In this document: one piece after another, positions 53,180-61,933 of the stretch | Layout of the letters: every line of letters starts with the position of its first letter | How positions within the stretch are numbered: position 1 is the first letter of the stretch | NCBI GenBank assembly: GCA_018343915.1 | Contig: JABRWF010000001.1 | Span: 4,278,001 to 4,342,000, forward strand | Direction of reading: 5' to 3' | Length of the DNA: 64,000 nt | Origin: Agroathelia rolfsii | Lineage: Eukaryota > Basidiomycota > Agaricomycetes > Amylocorticiales > Amylocorticiaceae | Made by a program: the position numbers and the translations under genes | The notes under the pieces: model-generated | Told to the model about the DNA's origin: nothing | Databases searched by the model: none | The model's input: only the letters and a program-made list of their open reading frames with translations

Positions 53180-55508
53180 CAGGAAGTAATAATACAATTA
53201 CTATGTAAGTTGGTCCTATTTCAATACTACTACACCAATATACAGGCTAATACAGATGTATCCAAGTCCAGCAGGTGTAAGCAAATACAATTTCCACTTA
53301 CAAAAAATTAATGAAAGCTTAATAGACTTGTAGGTCCAGTTAATAGCATTGGTAAGCATATTTTATATAAGCCAATTCACCTTTAATTCACATGTATATA
53401 CACTAGTACTTTGTTATAGTTTCTACACAGATGTAAGTTGTTATTAAATCCTTTTACTAAGTAATAAGCAAATAATTGTAAATAGGTTCTATATTAATAA
53501 GATATGGAAGTGTGAGTTATCTAAGTACAAAATTAACAATTAGTTAGTTTAGAGCTATTTATGTTATCCTTATGTATTTTTAGCAACTCGCAACATTCTA
53601 CTTGTAGCACCAGCATGCATTTTGTCGTTAATTGGTTTTGGTGAGTAAACTTAGCAATAATATTCCAGGTTCTAACATTTATTATTATAGGGGCTGGTCT
53701 CGGTATGTTAGGATGCATCTTTTTGGTTTTAACAAAGTTCTTAAGCACTAACGGATCTATATGGTTGTATCTAAAAAAAAATCAGCTCAGGCCATTAGGG
53801 GGTAACAAATTTTGCTTTAATTTGAATACCCTTTCAAAGGTTGTTACTTATTCCTCCTTTCATAGTGTTGCAAAAATCCATAGTTTTCTCTACTTATCAG
53901 AAACAAATAAGACATATATACTGGCAAGTAGTGCTATTATGACATGTGATTTGTTTATTTCATGCATATTATGCTATGACTTGCGACACCAACGATCCGG
54001 ATTTCGAAAGTGAATAGTTATATCTGTTTTTACTTGAAATTAGTAATAGCTCACCATTTTAATAGCATTGATGAGCTCCTTAGCAAAATGGCATTTTACT
54101 CAATTAACTGTGGTGTTGCAACAAGGTAGGTACTAAAACTTGTATTTATTTAATATAAACATTCACATTAGAATCTCAGCATTACTGCACTGGCAAATTT
54201 AGTATTGGTGATTTTTTTTTTAGGGGAATGATAGATCTTGTTTTTATTCTCCAACTAACTTGTTCTAATAGTTTCACTTATATACAAACACTTTTAAGTT
54301 GTAAGAATTATCTGATTTTAAACACTGGACATATTTATTGTACTTAATTTTTTTTTATGTGAATATAGCCAAATCCCTTTATTTGCGGGCGTGCAACGTA
54401 AGAATCTTTAAAAGCACCTTTCACCTTATTAACCTAGGTTTTTTCTCCCCAAGTTTACGTTCTCTCCGCTATATCAATGTGAGTACTGCTGAATTAAAAT
54501 TGTATAGCATCTAAAAGAAATAACTTTTTTTTAGGTCTACAATTGAAATAGCTTTAGAGTCTACTATTAAGAAGAGTAATAAATCTATCTTCCTGCATCA
54601 CCTAGGACGTATAGATAGAGAATGTCACAACCCTAGTTATGCCATGCCATAGACACTATAGCATTTATTCATGTTTAACAAGCATATACTCAGATTTACC
54701 AAGCATATACCCATGATCTTTCAGCATATACTCAGAATAACCATAGAATTACTCAGGTATTTAATATTATTATTATCAAACTACAAATCATGCTATAGAG
54801 GCTATGATACATAATATATCACAGTATATTATCTATAAGTCATAGTATATCACAGCAAACCATAGTTTATTATTTGATTATAGCTTAGTTCTAAGCCTTG
54901 GACTTAGAAGAAGGTATATCACTGTTTCCGCTCCTTTTCACTATCGCGTTGGTTGTGACATGTCACGTGTCACGTCACACAAAAGAGCGTAACTTTGCAT
55001 TTCCCATCTTTAGGCACTATCATAGTTATACAGGAACTACAACACATCATGATAATCACTGGAACAATCAAGGAGGATTCTAGGAGTTATATTGGATCAT
55101 TTAGTAAGAGTTAGAAGCTAGGAGAGTGTACCAATGTAGAGAACAATAGCATACTATTATGTATTTAAACCTTTAAGGTCTAAGAGATGTTCCTCATCTC
55201 ACAGACCTCCTTCGTCAATTCCATCTTTGTTTCATAGTCATTCACCACTCTCTGCAACATTACTAGGGTCTGGATTGACTTTAGTTATTGCAAGCATATA
55301 TCTACCCTTTCCATAGTACACCCTGTCCATAGACCTGTGACAGAGAAACTACAGTAAACACTGAACAGCCGGCTGTATGCAACATGATTGTTTTTTTTTT
55401 TTTAAAAAAAAAAAAATTTACCTTATATTTTCTCTATAGGAGCTTGATTCAGGAAAAACTTGGGACATAACGCAGAATAATATAGAAACTCCAGCCAATA
55501 CTGCATAA
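53180..55508 (+). pseudogene. DUF6534-type membrane protein gene, 5'-truncated, LTR in exon
   Basis: Exons on the plus strand: 53584-53640 and 53691-54009 (LLVAPACILSLIGF, GAGLGMLGCIFLVLTKF, then AIMTCDLFISCILCYDLRHQ, RSGFRK); 54066-54125 (IDELLSKMAFYSINCGVAT); 54180-54207 (SITALANLVL); 54272-54300; 54535-54622 continuing after a solo LTR to 55389 (STIEIALESTIKK, SIFLHHLGRIDRE, TTVNTEQPAV); and 55440-55508 (ELDSGKTWDITQNNIETPAN, stop TAA). Introns are 50, 56, 54 and 64 bp. The hydrophobic segments, RSGF and INCGVATS motifs fit the basidiomycete DUF6534 family. The first exons are missing at the LTR E boundary. Function unknown; membrane location inferred. Confidence 0.65.
54623..55342. mobile_element. 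Solo LTR, family H, TSD GAGAA
   Basis: 720 bp, TGTCACAACCCTAGTTATGC to ATAGACCTGTGACA, flanked by GAGAA at 54618-54622 and 55343-55347. It carries short repeats of AGCATATACTCAG and a TATTTAAAC box near 55158, favouring plus orientation. Only copy in the window. It lies in the penultimate exon of the DUF6534-type gene, between GRIDRE and TTVNTEQ. Confidence 0.8.
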
Positions 55509-56009
55509 GTATTTTATAAGTGTAAGTATACAGTTAAGTTTACTGATATTTACTAATTAACAGAAATTCGGAAGGGCTTGAACTAAAAAGATTGTGAATT
55601 TAATGACATTACTAGTCAACATAAATGTGTTGGTCTTGATTTATGCTTAAGTATCTCCTACAATAGTGTGCAAAAAAAGTTGCCATGACCCTTTCCTCCA
55701 GTGTCAAATTATATGAGATTGCCATTAAATTTTGACCCCACCATAAAATTGTATATCTGCTGTATAAAAGTTTGTTTGTATCCATTGCCAGTGGATGAAA
55801 TTATTAAATAATCAAAGGAATAGGTCAGCTATCAAGCCCGGTGAGAAATCAGTGAGACTAAATCCATTGGAAAAGTAATATACAATGTAATCCGGAGAGA
55901 TTCCGTCTAAACTACGGCCAAGCCAACGGCACTGGCACAAGTGCCGATACCCATACAGTATCAAGGGATGGTACATATATGTGCTGTGTGATCATGATGC
56001 ATCATTTTC
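55509..56009. other. Intergenic, nothing recognised
   Basis: AT-rich spacer between the end of the DUF6534-type pseudogene and the LINE tail. No coding frame, repeat pair or structured element was noticed. Confidence 0.5.
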
Positions 56010-57000
56010 TTTTTTTTTAATACGTTTATATACTGCATCATGTACTATAGACAAACTACGGTGTGAGGAGCTATGGTGACTGTTTGGAAGGTAAGGGAAG
56101 TGTGGTGTGTAGTAGCATAAGGGGAAGTTAGGAGGTTTGAAGCTGTATATTAAATGACCAGTCTGTAATGTTAATGAGTATTAATGGAGAGAGGGGTGTT
56201 TATGTAGCCGGAAAGGTAAAACATGATTCTTGGTTATATGGAATAAAGAAATTATAGGCATGATGGTTGGGTAGGTAAGGGTTGTGTAGGACTGGGGGTT
56301 TAGCAAAGGCATTGGTGCCTGACACAAATTTTGTAAGTGCTTCGAGGCCTTTGCGAGTGCCTAGGATGAGTGGGATAGAGAAGCCACTGGAGGCCCTAAC
56401 TATATGGTGTCGATGACTGTCATAGAGAGGGCAGTTGGCAATAATGTGATCGCGCGTTTGGAACGTGGAATTATCGCATGGGCATAGTACTGACTCATAT
56501 GGAACAAAGCGTGCATATTAGTCACCTCTAAAGCCGTGGCCCAGAATGGTTTGAATAATTCGAGTATGAACATCCCGACGACCGCTAAAGTTTTGGTGGA
56601 ATGGGGCAAGTTTAGTGGAGGGTGGAGAGTGGAGAGCCACCGCGGCTAGGTTGGTATGTAATTGGGTAGCCCATTCATCGTGCTATTCATCAATTGCAGA
56701 AGCTTTAGCCTTCTCACGAGCCCATGATATCGATGTGTGAAATACAGGGTTCGCCTGATTTCTTGTAGCTTCCTTTGCAAGTGTGTCAACTCGATCATTG
56801 CCCTGGAAACCTTGGTGACCTGGAACCCATTGTATCGTAATTTGGCAGTAAGGTAGTTTTTTAAGGATTTCGTCTATTTTTCGACAGAACAAAATAGAAG
56901 AGGATTGGGCTGGGTGTGCTGAGGTATCAGTAATTGTAGAAATAGCGGATTGGTTAGCAGCAAGGAAGTGATGCATCATTGATGATGGCACCATCAATAC
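56010..57000 (-). mobile_element. LINE (non-LTR retrotransposon) 3' end, 5'-truncated
   Basis: The complement encodes the end of ORF2 with a run of T (A on the complement) at 56010-56018 as a poly(A) tail. The 5' end is lost around 57000. Stops and frame breaks show it is dead. The RNase H position C-terminal to RT is typical of the Tad/I-type LINEs of fungi. Confidence 0.8.
56100..56997 (-). pseudogene. LINE ORF2 C-terminus: RNase H and Cys/His motif
   Basis: RNase H is recognised by ITIQWVPGHQGFQGNDRVDT followed by LAKEA (56830-56755), holding the HxGxxGN and final Asp signatures; the first catalytic block (TDGS) is missing. Further on, after PFHQNFSGRRDVHTRIIQ and a TAA stop, comes the Cys/His segment CPCDNSTFQTRDHIIANC near 56440-56490. 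The frame then reaches KALTKFVSGTNAFAKP. RNase H would remove RNA from the cDNA hybrid. Confidence 0.78.
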
Positions 57001-57120
57001 ATTTCATTCATGGTAATGTTGCATATGAAGTATTGCTATAAATAAAAAGGTTTTCCTGCCGTGTAAAGCACAGGTCACTGCTAGTGCTTACAAAAAAAAA
57101 GAGGGGGTAGAGTCCATCTT

Positions 57121-57585
57121 ATTGATATTTGGATCCGAATATTTGAGATGCCTTAGCTGTTAATATTCATCGCGCATATAGCCTAATTTGGGTAACACGC
57201 TCGATTGACTACGTGGTAGGGGTACAAACGCATATGGTACATCGAGTAAAATCTATATGTTCTTATACTAAAGTGACAGTTAAATTTCACAAAAGAGAAA
57301 AGAGCACCGAGTATGGAACCAAGACAGAAGCAAATCAACGATGCTTGCCAAGGCATCTCAAATATTCAGATTCAAAATATCAACATTGGCAAGCATTGTA
57401 GATCTGTTTATGTATTGGTTCCATACTCAGTGCTCTTTTCTCTTTGTGAAAATTCTATTTTTAGTTTAGTATAAATACTTGTAAATTTTACTCGATGTAC
57501 CATATGCGTTCCCCCCCCCCCCTACCACATAGTAGTCAATACAGCGTGTCATCCGAATTAGGCTGCGTGCGCGTCAAATTTTAAC
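57121..57585. mobile_element. Foldback (long inverted-repeat) element
   Basis: A left arm from about 57161 to 57350 pairs with a right arm from 57385 to about 57582. Matching blocks include GTGGTAGGGG with CCCCTACCAC, CATATGGTACATCGAGTAAA with its complement, and GATGCTTGCCAA with TTGGCAAGCAT. The 34-base loop (57351-57384) is itself an inverted copy of 57121-57152. No transposase frame. Right arm has a 13-C run. Confidence 0.7.
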
Positions 57586-57787
57586 ATGTCTTGTCTCAGG
57601 GCCGCTGCATACACACTTTGTCTTTGGGTCGCTATATATATGCTTTTTGAATTCTTGATGCATAGATTTTTATTTGAAGCAAAATAATATAGAAGTGAAT
57701 GAGTTAAAGGGAACAAAAGCATGAGAAACTTTCAGTGGGTACTATAATACCAGCTCTTGGTATGATTCAAAAGTATATGCCCGGAAT
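57586..57787. other. Spacer, nothing recognised
   Basis: AT-rich stretch between the foldback and the end of the minus-strand DUF6534-type gene; may include its 3' UTR and terminator. No distinct signal seen. Confidence 0.4.
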
Positions 57788-60094
57788 GCTAATCTACTGC
57801 AATCCTCTCAGTGCTGCCGGGTTTCTGCTTAAATATAAATTAGTTGCAAAGATTTTTTTTTTATATACCTAGCAGTAAAATTATCACTCACGATGTATTG
57901 CTTGCTAGTTCACTGTTATCTTGCTCTATATTCCAAGGTTTGCCATGGTCCTAGATATAAAAAGGTCAGATCTAAGCGTGATATTATAAGGGTACTACTC
58001 ACTGCTATTACAGAATGGTCTACATTTATGTTCAAAGCTGTTGGTCCATCCGTCTGATCTAACCGATGCAAGATGATTGATTGAGTATTATTATCTCCTT
58101 TGATCACCCTATTCAAGGTATCTTCCATGGTTGACCTAATTGTTTCAATAGTAGTGAATGCATTTCATGAGCTATGCAACATTGAAACCTAGAAAACTCA
58201 CATTGAAACTACAGAAATAACATAGACTTAAGTTGAAGGGATAGTTAGTAAGAAGCTCACTTTCCTATAGATAAAAAATAGATTTACGCTGTACACTTAT
58301 GAATAATGAGATTTGACTGTGTAGTGAAATATTTATATCAGTCTTAGTTTGCTATCTCTACGTGCACGAGCAGAGTATGCGCAGGCAAGAGTAACACTTA
58401 CTATTTAGAGGTTTCTACGTTTTTACGGAACTGAAATATTGAATTAATTCTTGAATACCAGGTATAGTGGCTAAGCCTGAAATAAAGTGTTACCAGTATT
58501 AAATTAATCATAGATGCAATACTGATTTAATATTAGCACTAAACTCGCAGTTCTTTTTATATTAGATAGACATGAACCTTACCTTGTTGCGACACCACAA
58601 TTCAACGCATAAAATGATATTTCTGACAACACCTTGTCAATACTATAGAGGTGACTATTATTATATCCTCAAAGGTAATGCAACAAGGGTAGCTTACCTT
58701 TGGAAGCCAAACCTTTGGTGACGCAAATCATAAGATAATATGATTGAAACAATAAAGTTACAAGCTACAGTAGCACTACTTTGTAGTGTGTACATAGTTG
58801 CTGTTTGTTTTAGGCATGTAAATTCGGAGTTTTTAATCCTAATCACATAAAAAAATAGATAAGAGCTGTTAGGTTCATATATAAATATATCAAATAATCA
58901 AATAATTAGTACCCTTCTGAAACTTGAGCTATTATTTATTTGAAATAGTAGTTGAGTCACTTTTATCAATCATTTATAATAATGATGTGGCATTTTCGTA
59001 ACTAACATACCAAGTCCAAATGCTGAGATATACTGAGTATTTTTATTCAATCAAAGACCTAATTTTGCTTACCAAAGCCTATCAGAGACAGAAAACAGGT
59101 TGGTAGCATATACCAAAAATTGTATGTTGCTAGAATATAAATGAGAGATATCAACTCCCGTACTAATGGAATGCAAGCAATCGAGATTTTAACTTACACC
59201 GCCATATTGTGGAAATATAAAACCTAGACCACGAAAATTAATAAAGCTAAGTTGATATATTTCTGTGGATACTTGCATTTGTGCTACTAGTATCACGAAA
59301 TACTGTCGGAATTTATCAAGCATGAATCAATCAAGATCTCATAGGAAATACTCAACTACTCACCACTGTGGTTAACTGGACCTTAATTCAAGTAATTCAT
59401 GAAATTATGTTGTCATGAAAATTCAATGCTATGAACTTACAGTTGCGGCTCTATTTACAACAATTAACTCACTATTTTCATATATATTAAGTGACTTACG
59501 GAGTAATGTTGACATTAATAAAACCATAACTTGACACAAAGATTTCATAGCAATACACCATTAGGCTAAAAAATTGGATTGTAGACAGTAAGCTAAAAGT
59601 GTATTAGACTGATACTATTGTTAAGACTCTGTATAAATTCTACTCTTACGAGAGAATTACAACCTAGACCTAAGTTTCAGATACTTTACAGTTATGAGTA
59701 TGAACTAATGACAGACCCAAGAAGAATAGAAAACCCTAACTTTGGGTTTACTGATTGTAGGATCATATCGTAAGGATTTGTTTCTTTGGAATGATCTTAG
59801 ATAGCTCATGGCTGCAACCTATGATAGATGCAACTAAAAATTACAGAAATTGCTCAGGATGAGCGTCATCAATATACCATTGCATATCCATATAATCTAT
59901 TAGGTGAGTTTCTCATGAGTAATAAATAATGGCAGATCGATAGGCGCTTACATGGCTTCAAGCATAAATCCTAAAAAAGTGTACTTGAGGCTCCTGTTCA
60001 CATAATCAATAATGCCATTTCCAGTAGTGTTGTTAATAGTAAAACACTGGTTTTCTGAAAGCAACTGCAAATTTTTATTTGCAGTTGTAGCCAT
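57788..60094 (-). CDS. DUF6534-type membrane protein gene, multi-exon
   Basis: ATG at 60094 in good context. Exon 1 60094-59952 ends KYTFLGFMLEA; exon 2 59896-59878 adds ILYGYAM; exon 3 59818-59752 VAAMSYLRSFQRNKSLRYDP. The middle is unresolved. Later exons: 59129-59073 (CFLSLIGF), 59022-58698 (FGLGML, then SATVACNFIVSIILSYDLRH), 58642-58583 (IDKVLSEISFYALNCGVAT), 58521-58494 (SIASMINLIL), then STMEDTLNRVIKGDNNTQSI and DHGKPWNIEQDNSELASNTS, ending near 57788. Exon sizes 57, 60, 28 and 29 nt equal those of the plus-strand paralog. A TGA near 58950 in the long exon suggests an extra intron or decay. Confidence 0.6.
60060..60089. repeat. Short perfect hairpin over the gene start
   Basis: ACAACTGCAAAT and ATTTGCAGTTG flank a short T/A loop, spanning codons 2-11 of the minus-strand DUF6534-type gene. 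Could be chance in AT-rich DNA or affect translation. Confidence 0.4.
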
Positions 60095-60354
60095 TTTTGG
60101 ATGAAAAATTTTGAAAGTTACAAAAGCTGCCACCAAGTTTAAGAGCTCTAAGTAAAAGCTTAAATGCATTCACTGAACTAGACTCGGAGGAGCCAAAGAT
60201 TGTTGGGGTGCGAATATGAGCATCACAAAATAATAGGGGATATAAGTATCAAGTTCGTTGCTGCCGATAAACACATGAGTGATATGACTTCTCGTGAACA
60301 TCTGCTACTATCATACCATCAAAGCTGCATCATATTTGTGATCTAATATTTATA
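60095..60354 (-). promoter_or_regulatory. Upstream region of the minus-strand gene
   Basis: Between the inferred start codon and the MITE. It presumably holds the promoter by position, but no specific TATA box or operator stands out. Confidence 0.3.
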
Positions 60355-60535
60355 GGACCCTGACATACCCCATTCGACCTTGTTCGCAAGATTAGTCCAT
60401 TTTTGTCCGGTAAATAGCGGACTAAATTTGATTAAATGTCAAACTTAAATTTACTCGGTATACTATTCCTTGACACAATAAACTTTTGGTCCGCCATTTG
60501 CCGGACAATTTCGCGAAAAAGGTCGAGTAGGGTCC
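60355..60535. mobile_element. MITE with TA target duplication
   Basis: 181 bp starting GGACCCT and ending AGGGTCC, with TA on both sides (60353-60354, 60536-60537). Inverted subterminal blocks: TCGACCTTGTTCGC with GCGAAAAAGGTCGA, and TTGTCCGGTAAATAGCGGAC with GTCCGCCATTTGCCGGACAA. The TA duplication suggests mobilisation by a Tc1/mariner-type transposase; none is encoded here. Confidence 0.75.
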
Positions 60536-60537
60536 TA

Positions 60538-61098
60538 CATTCATGCGAAGAGCACAAACATTGATAGGGCTGATTCTTAAGTCTCAGCATCTTTCTGATC
60601 TGATCCTGTGCTAGAGTTATCTAAATTTGAATTACTCCACAAAGTATTGATACACACACAACTCTGATCTCGTTTCAGATTGTATTATGACTAAAGCTGG
60701 CAGGTCCCTAAAAGAGTAAAGCTACCCGACTCTCGGTTCCAAAATTCATCAATGCATATTGAGCTGAACAGCATAAACAATAAAATCAATGTTCACATCA
60801 TTCAGCTCCACTGGCAACTCAGCCGCGCCGTCATCAGAATTGACTCATTTACTCTCATAGAGGGATCTTCGGCCCTTTTACAATCTTGTTGGTTATCCGT
60901 CCGTGAGCGTGAATGTGATAAGCATAATTGAACACGACTATTGATAGTATTTGCTCACCCTTACCCCGGTCCGTGAAAAGCAGGGGTCCTGCTAGTATCC
61001 ATTTAAAGGAAGGTCTCTATTGTGATATCAAGCTTGAAACTCATCTATTACTCTTAGTACTTCTGATCTTGCCCTTAAATCTAGGGTGTCTAAGAAGG
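60538..61098. other. Intergenic between MITE and NRPS-like gene
   Basis: Contains the likely promoter and 5' UTR of the plus-strand gene starting at 61099. An upstream ATG at 60928 is in the same frame, but its extra residues do not resemble the family, so it was not used. Confidence 0.4.
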
Positions 61099-61718
61099 AT
61101 GCTTGCATCAGATGGTTCAAATTTCTTGCTTCCACTACCCCCCTCTACTCTGGATACACTTACAAGACCTGGATATGAATTTCCGTTCACTTTACCACCG
61201 CTTGATGGTTCCTTGACAATGCCTCAACTCTTAGATTGGCATTTCCTCAACAATCGAAACTATCCTGTCTTCTTGTATACTAATCCACAAGCTATACCCA
61301 CCACCAGTAGCCATCATAGTCCAGAGATTGTGACCCAATATTTGTATTATCGTGATGTTTATCCAGCCATAAACCAAGCAGCCCTTTATATTGCTCGTTC
61401 TGCTGACCTCGATATTGCCCAGAACCAAAATCAAATTGTTATAGCCATTTTAGGGGTATCAGGTTAGCGAATATTTGCGAACAATGTGCTTAATGTGTCT
61501 AGAAAAGATTATTAGACTGAATACATGGAGTTCTAGATACTATTACCTACGCAACCACCATGTTAGGCCTCTTGAGGGCACATTTACCCTTCTTTCCTAT
61601 CTCACCGCGTTTCTCAGCCTCCGTTCTGGCCCATCTACTTCAGGAGGCTAAGGTCACTCATGTTCTCGCCAGTCCAGAGCCTCTACTTTATCATACACTT
61701 TTGGAAGCTATAGGTTAC
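61099..61718 (+). pseudogene. NRPS-like adenylation-domain gene, cut by copia element
   Basis: Exon 1 61099-61462 and exon 2 61537-61718 joined by a 74-bp intron (GTTAGC to TCTAG); the join restores GVSDTITYATTMLGLLRAHL. The protein begins MLASDGSNFLLPLPPSTLD and holds the family pattern PPLDGSLTMPQLLDWHF, then PFFPISPRFSASVLAHLLQE, as in N-termini of fungal adenylate-forming reductases and L-aminoadipate reductase-like enzymes, which activate a carboxylic acid with ATP. The core ATP-binding motifs lie downstream, beyond the copia LTR inserted at 61718. Cytosolic metabolic enzyme by family; substrate unknown. Confidence 0.7.
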
Positions 61719-61926
61719 TGTTGTAAATCACACGTAGATAGGTAATACGAACGACGATTTATTTCAGAGTAAATAGTTCAGTATTTATACAAAATGTACA
61801 AGATATTCGTGGGGTATCCCAAACCCCAATGTGTGCGTGATGAGAGACAGAAAACAATAAGGAAGATAAATATAATCTACACTAGGTACATACGGCGCTG
61901 CTATGCCTTGTTCGGAATCCCCAACA
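61719..61926 (-). mobile_element. 3' LTR of a Ty1/copia element
   Basis: 208 bp with ends TGTTGTAAA and CCCCAACA. On the complement it follows the purine run GAGGAGGAG, which overlaps the pol stop. Expected target duplication on the left is GTTAC (61714-61718); the 5' LTR is beyond the window. Confidence 0.85.
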
Positions 61927-61933
61927 CTCCTCC

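Noticed and set aside
55388..55420. T-run followed by A-run as a structural element
   Set aside because: It lies within a predicted intron and is simple low-complexity sequence.
60928..61098. Upstream in-frame ATG at 60928 as start of the adenylation gene
   Set aside because: The added residues do not match the family N-terminus, whereas the ATG at 61099 directly precedes family-like sequence.
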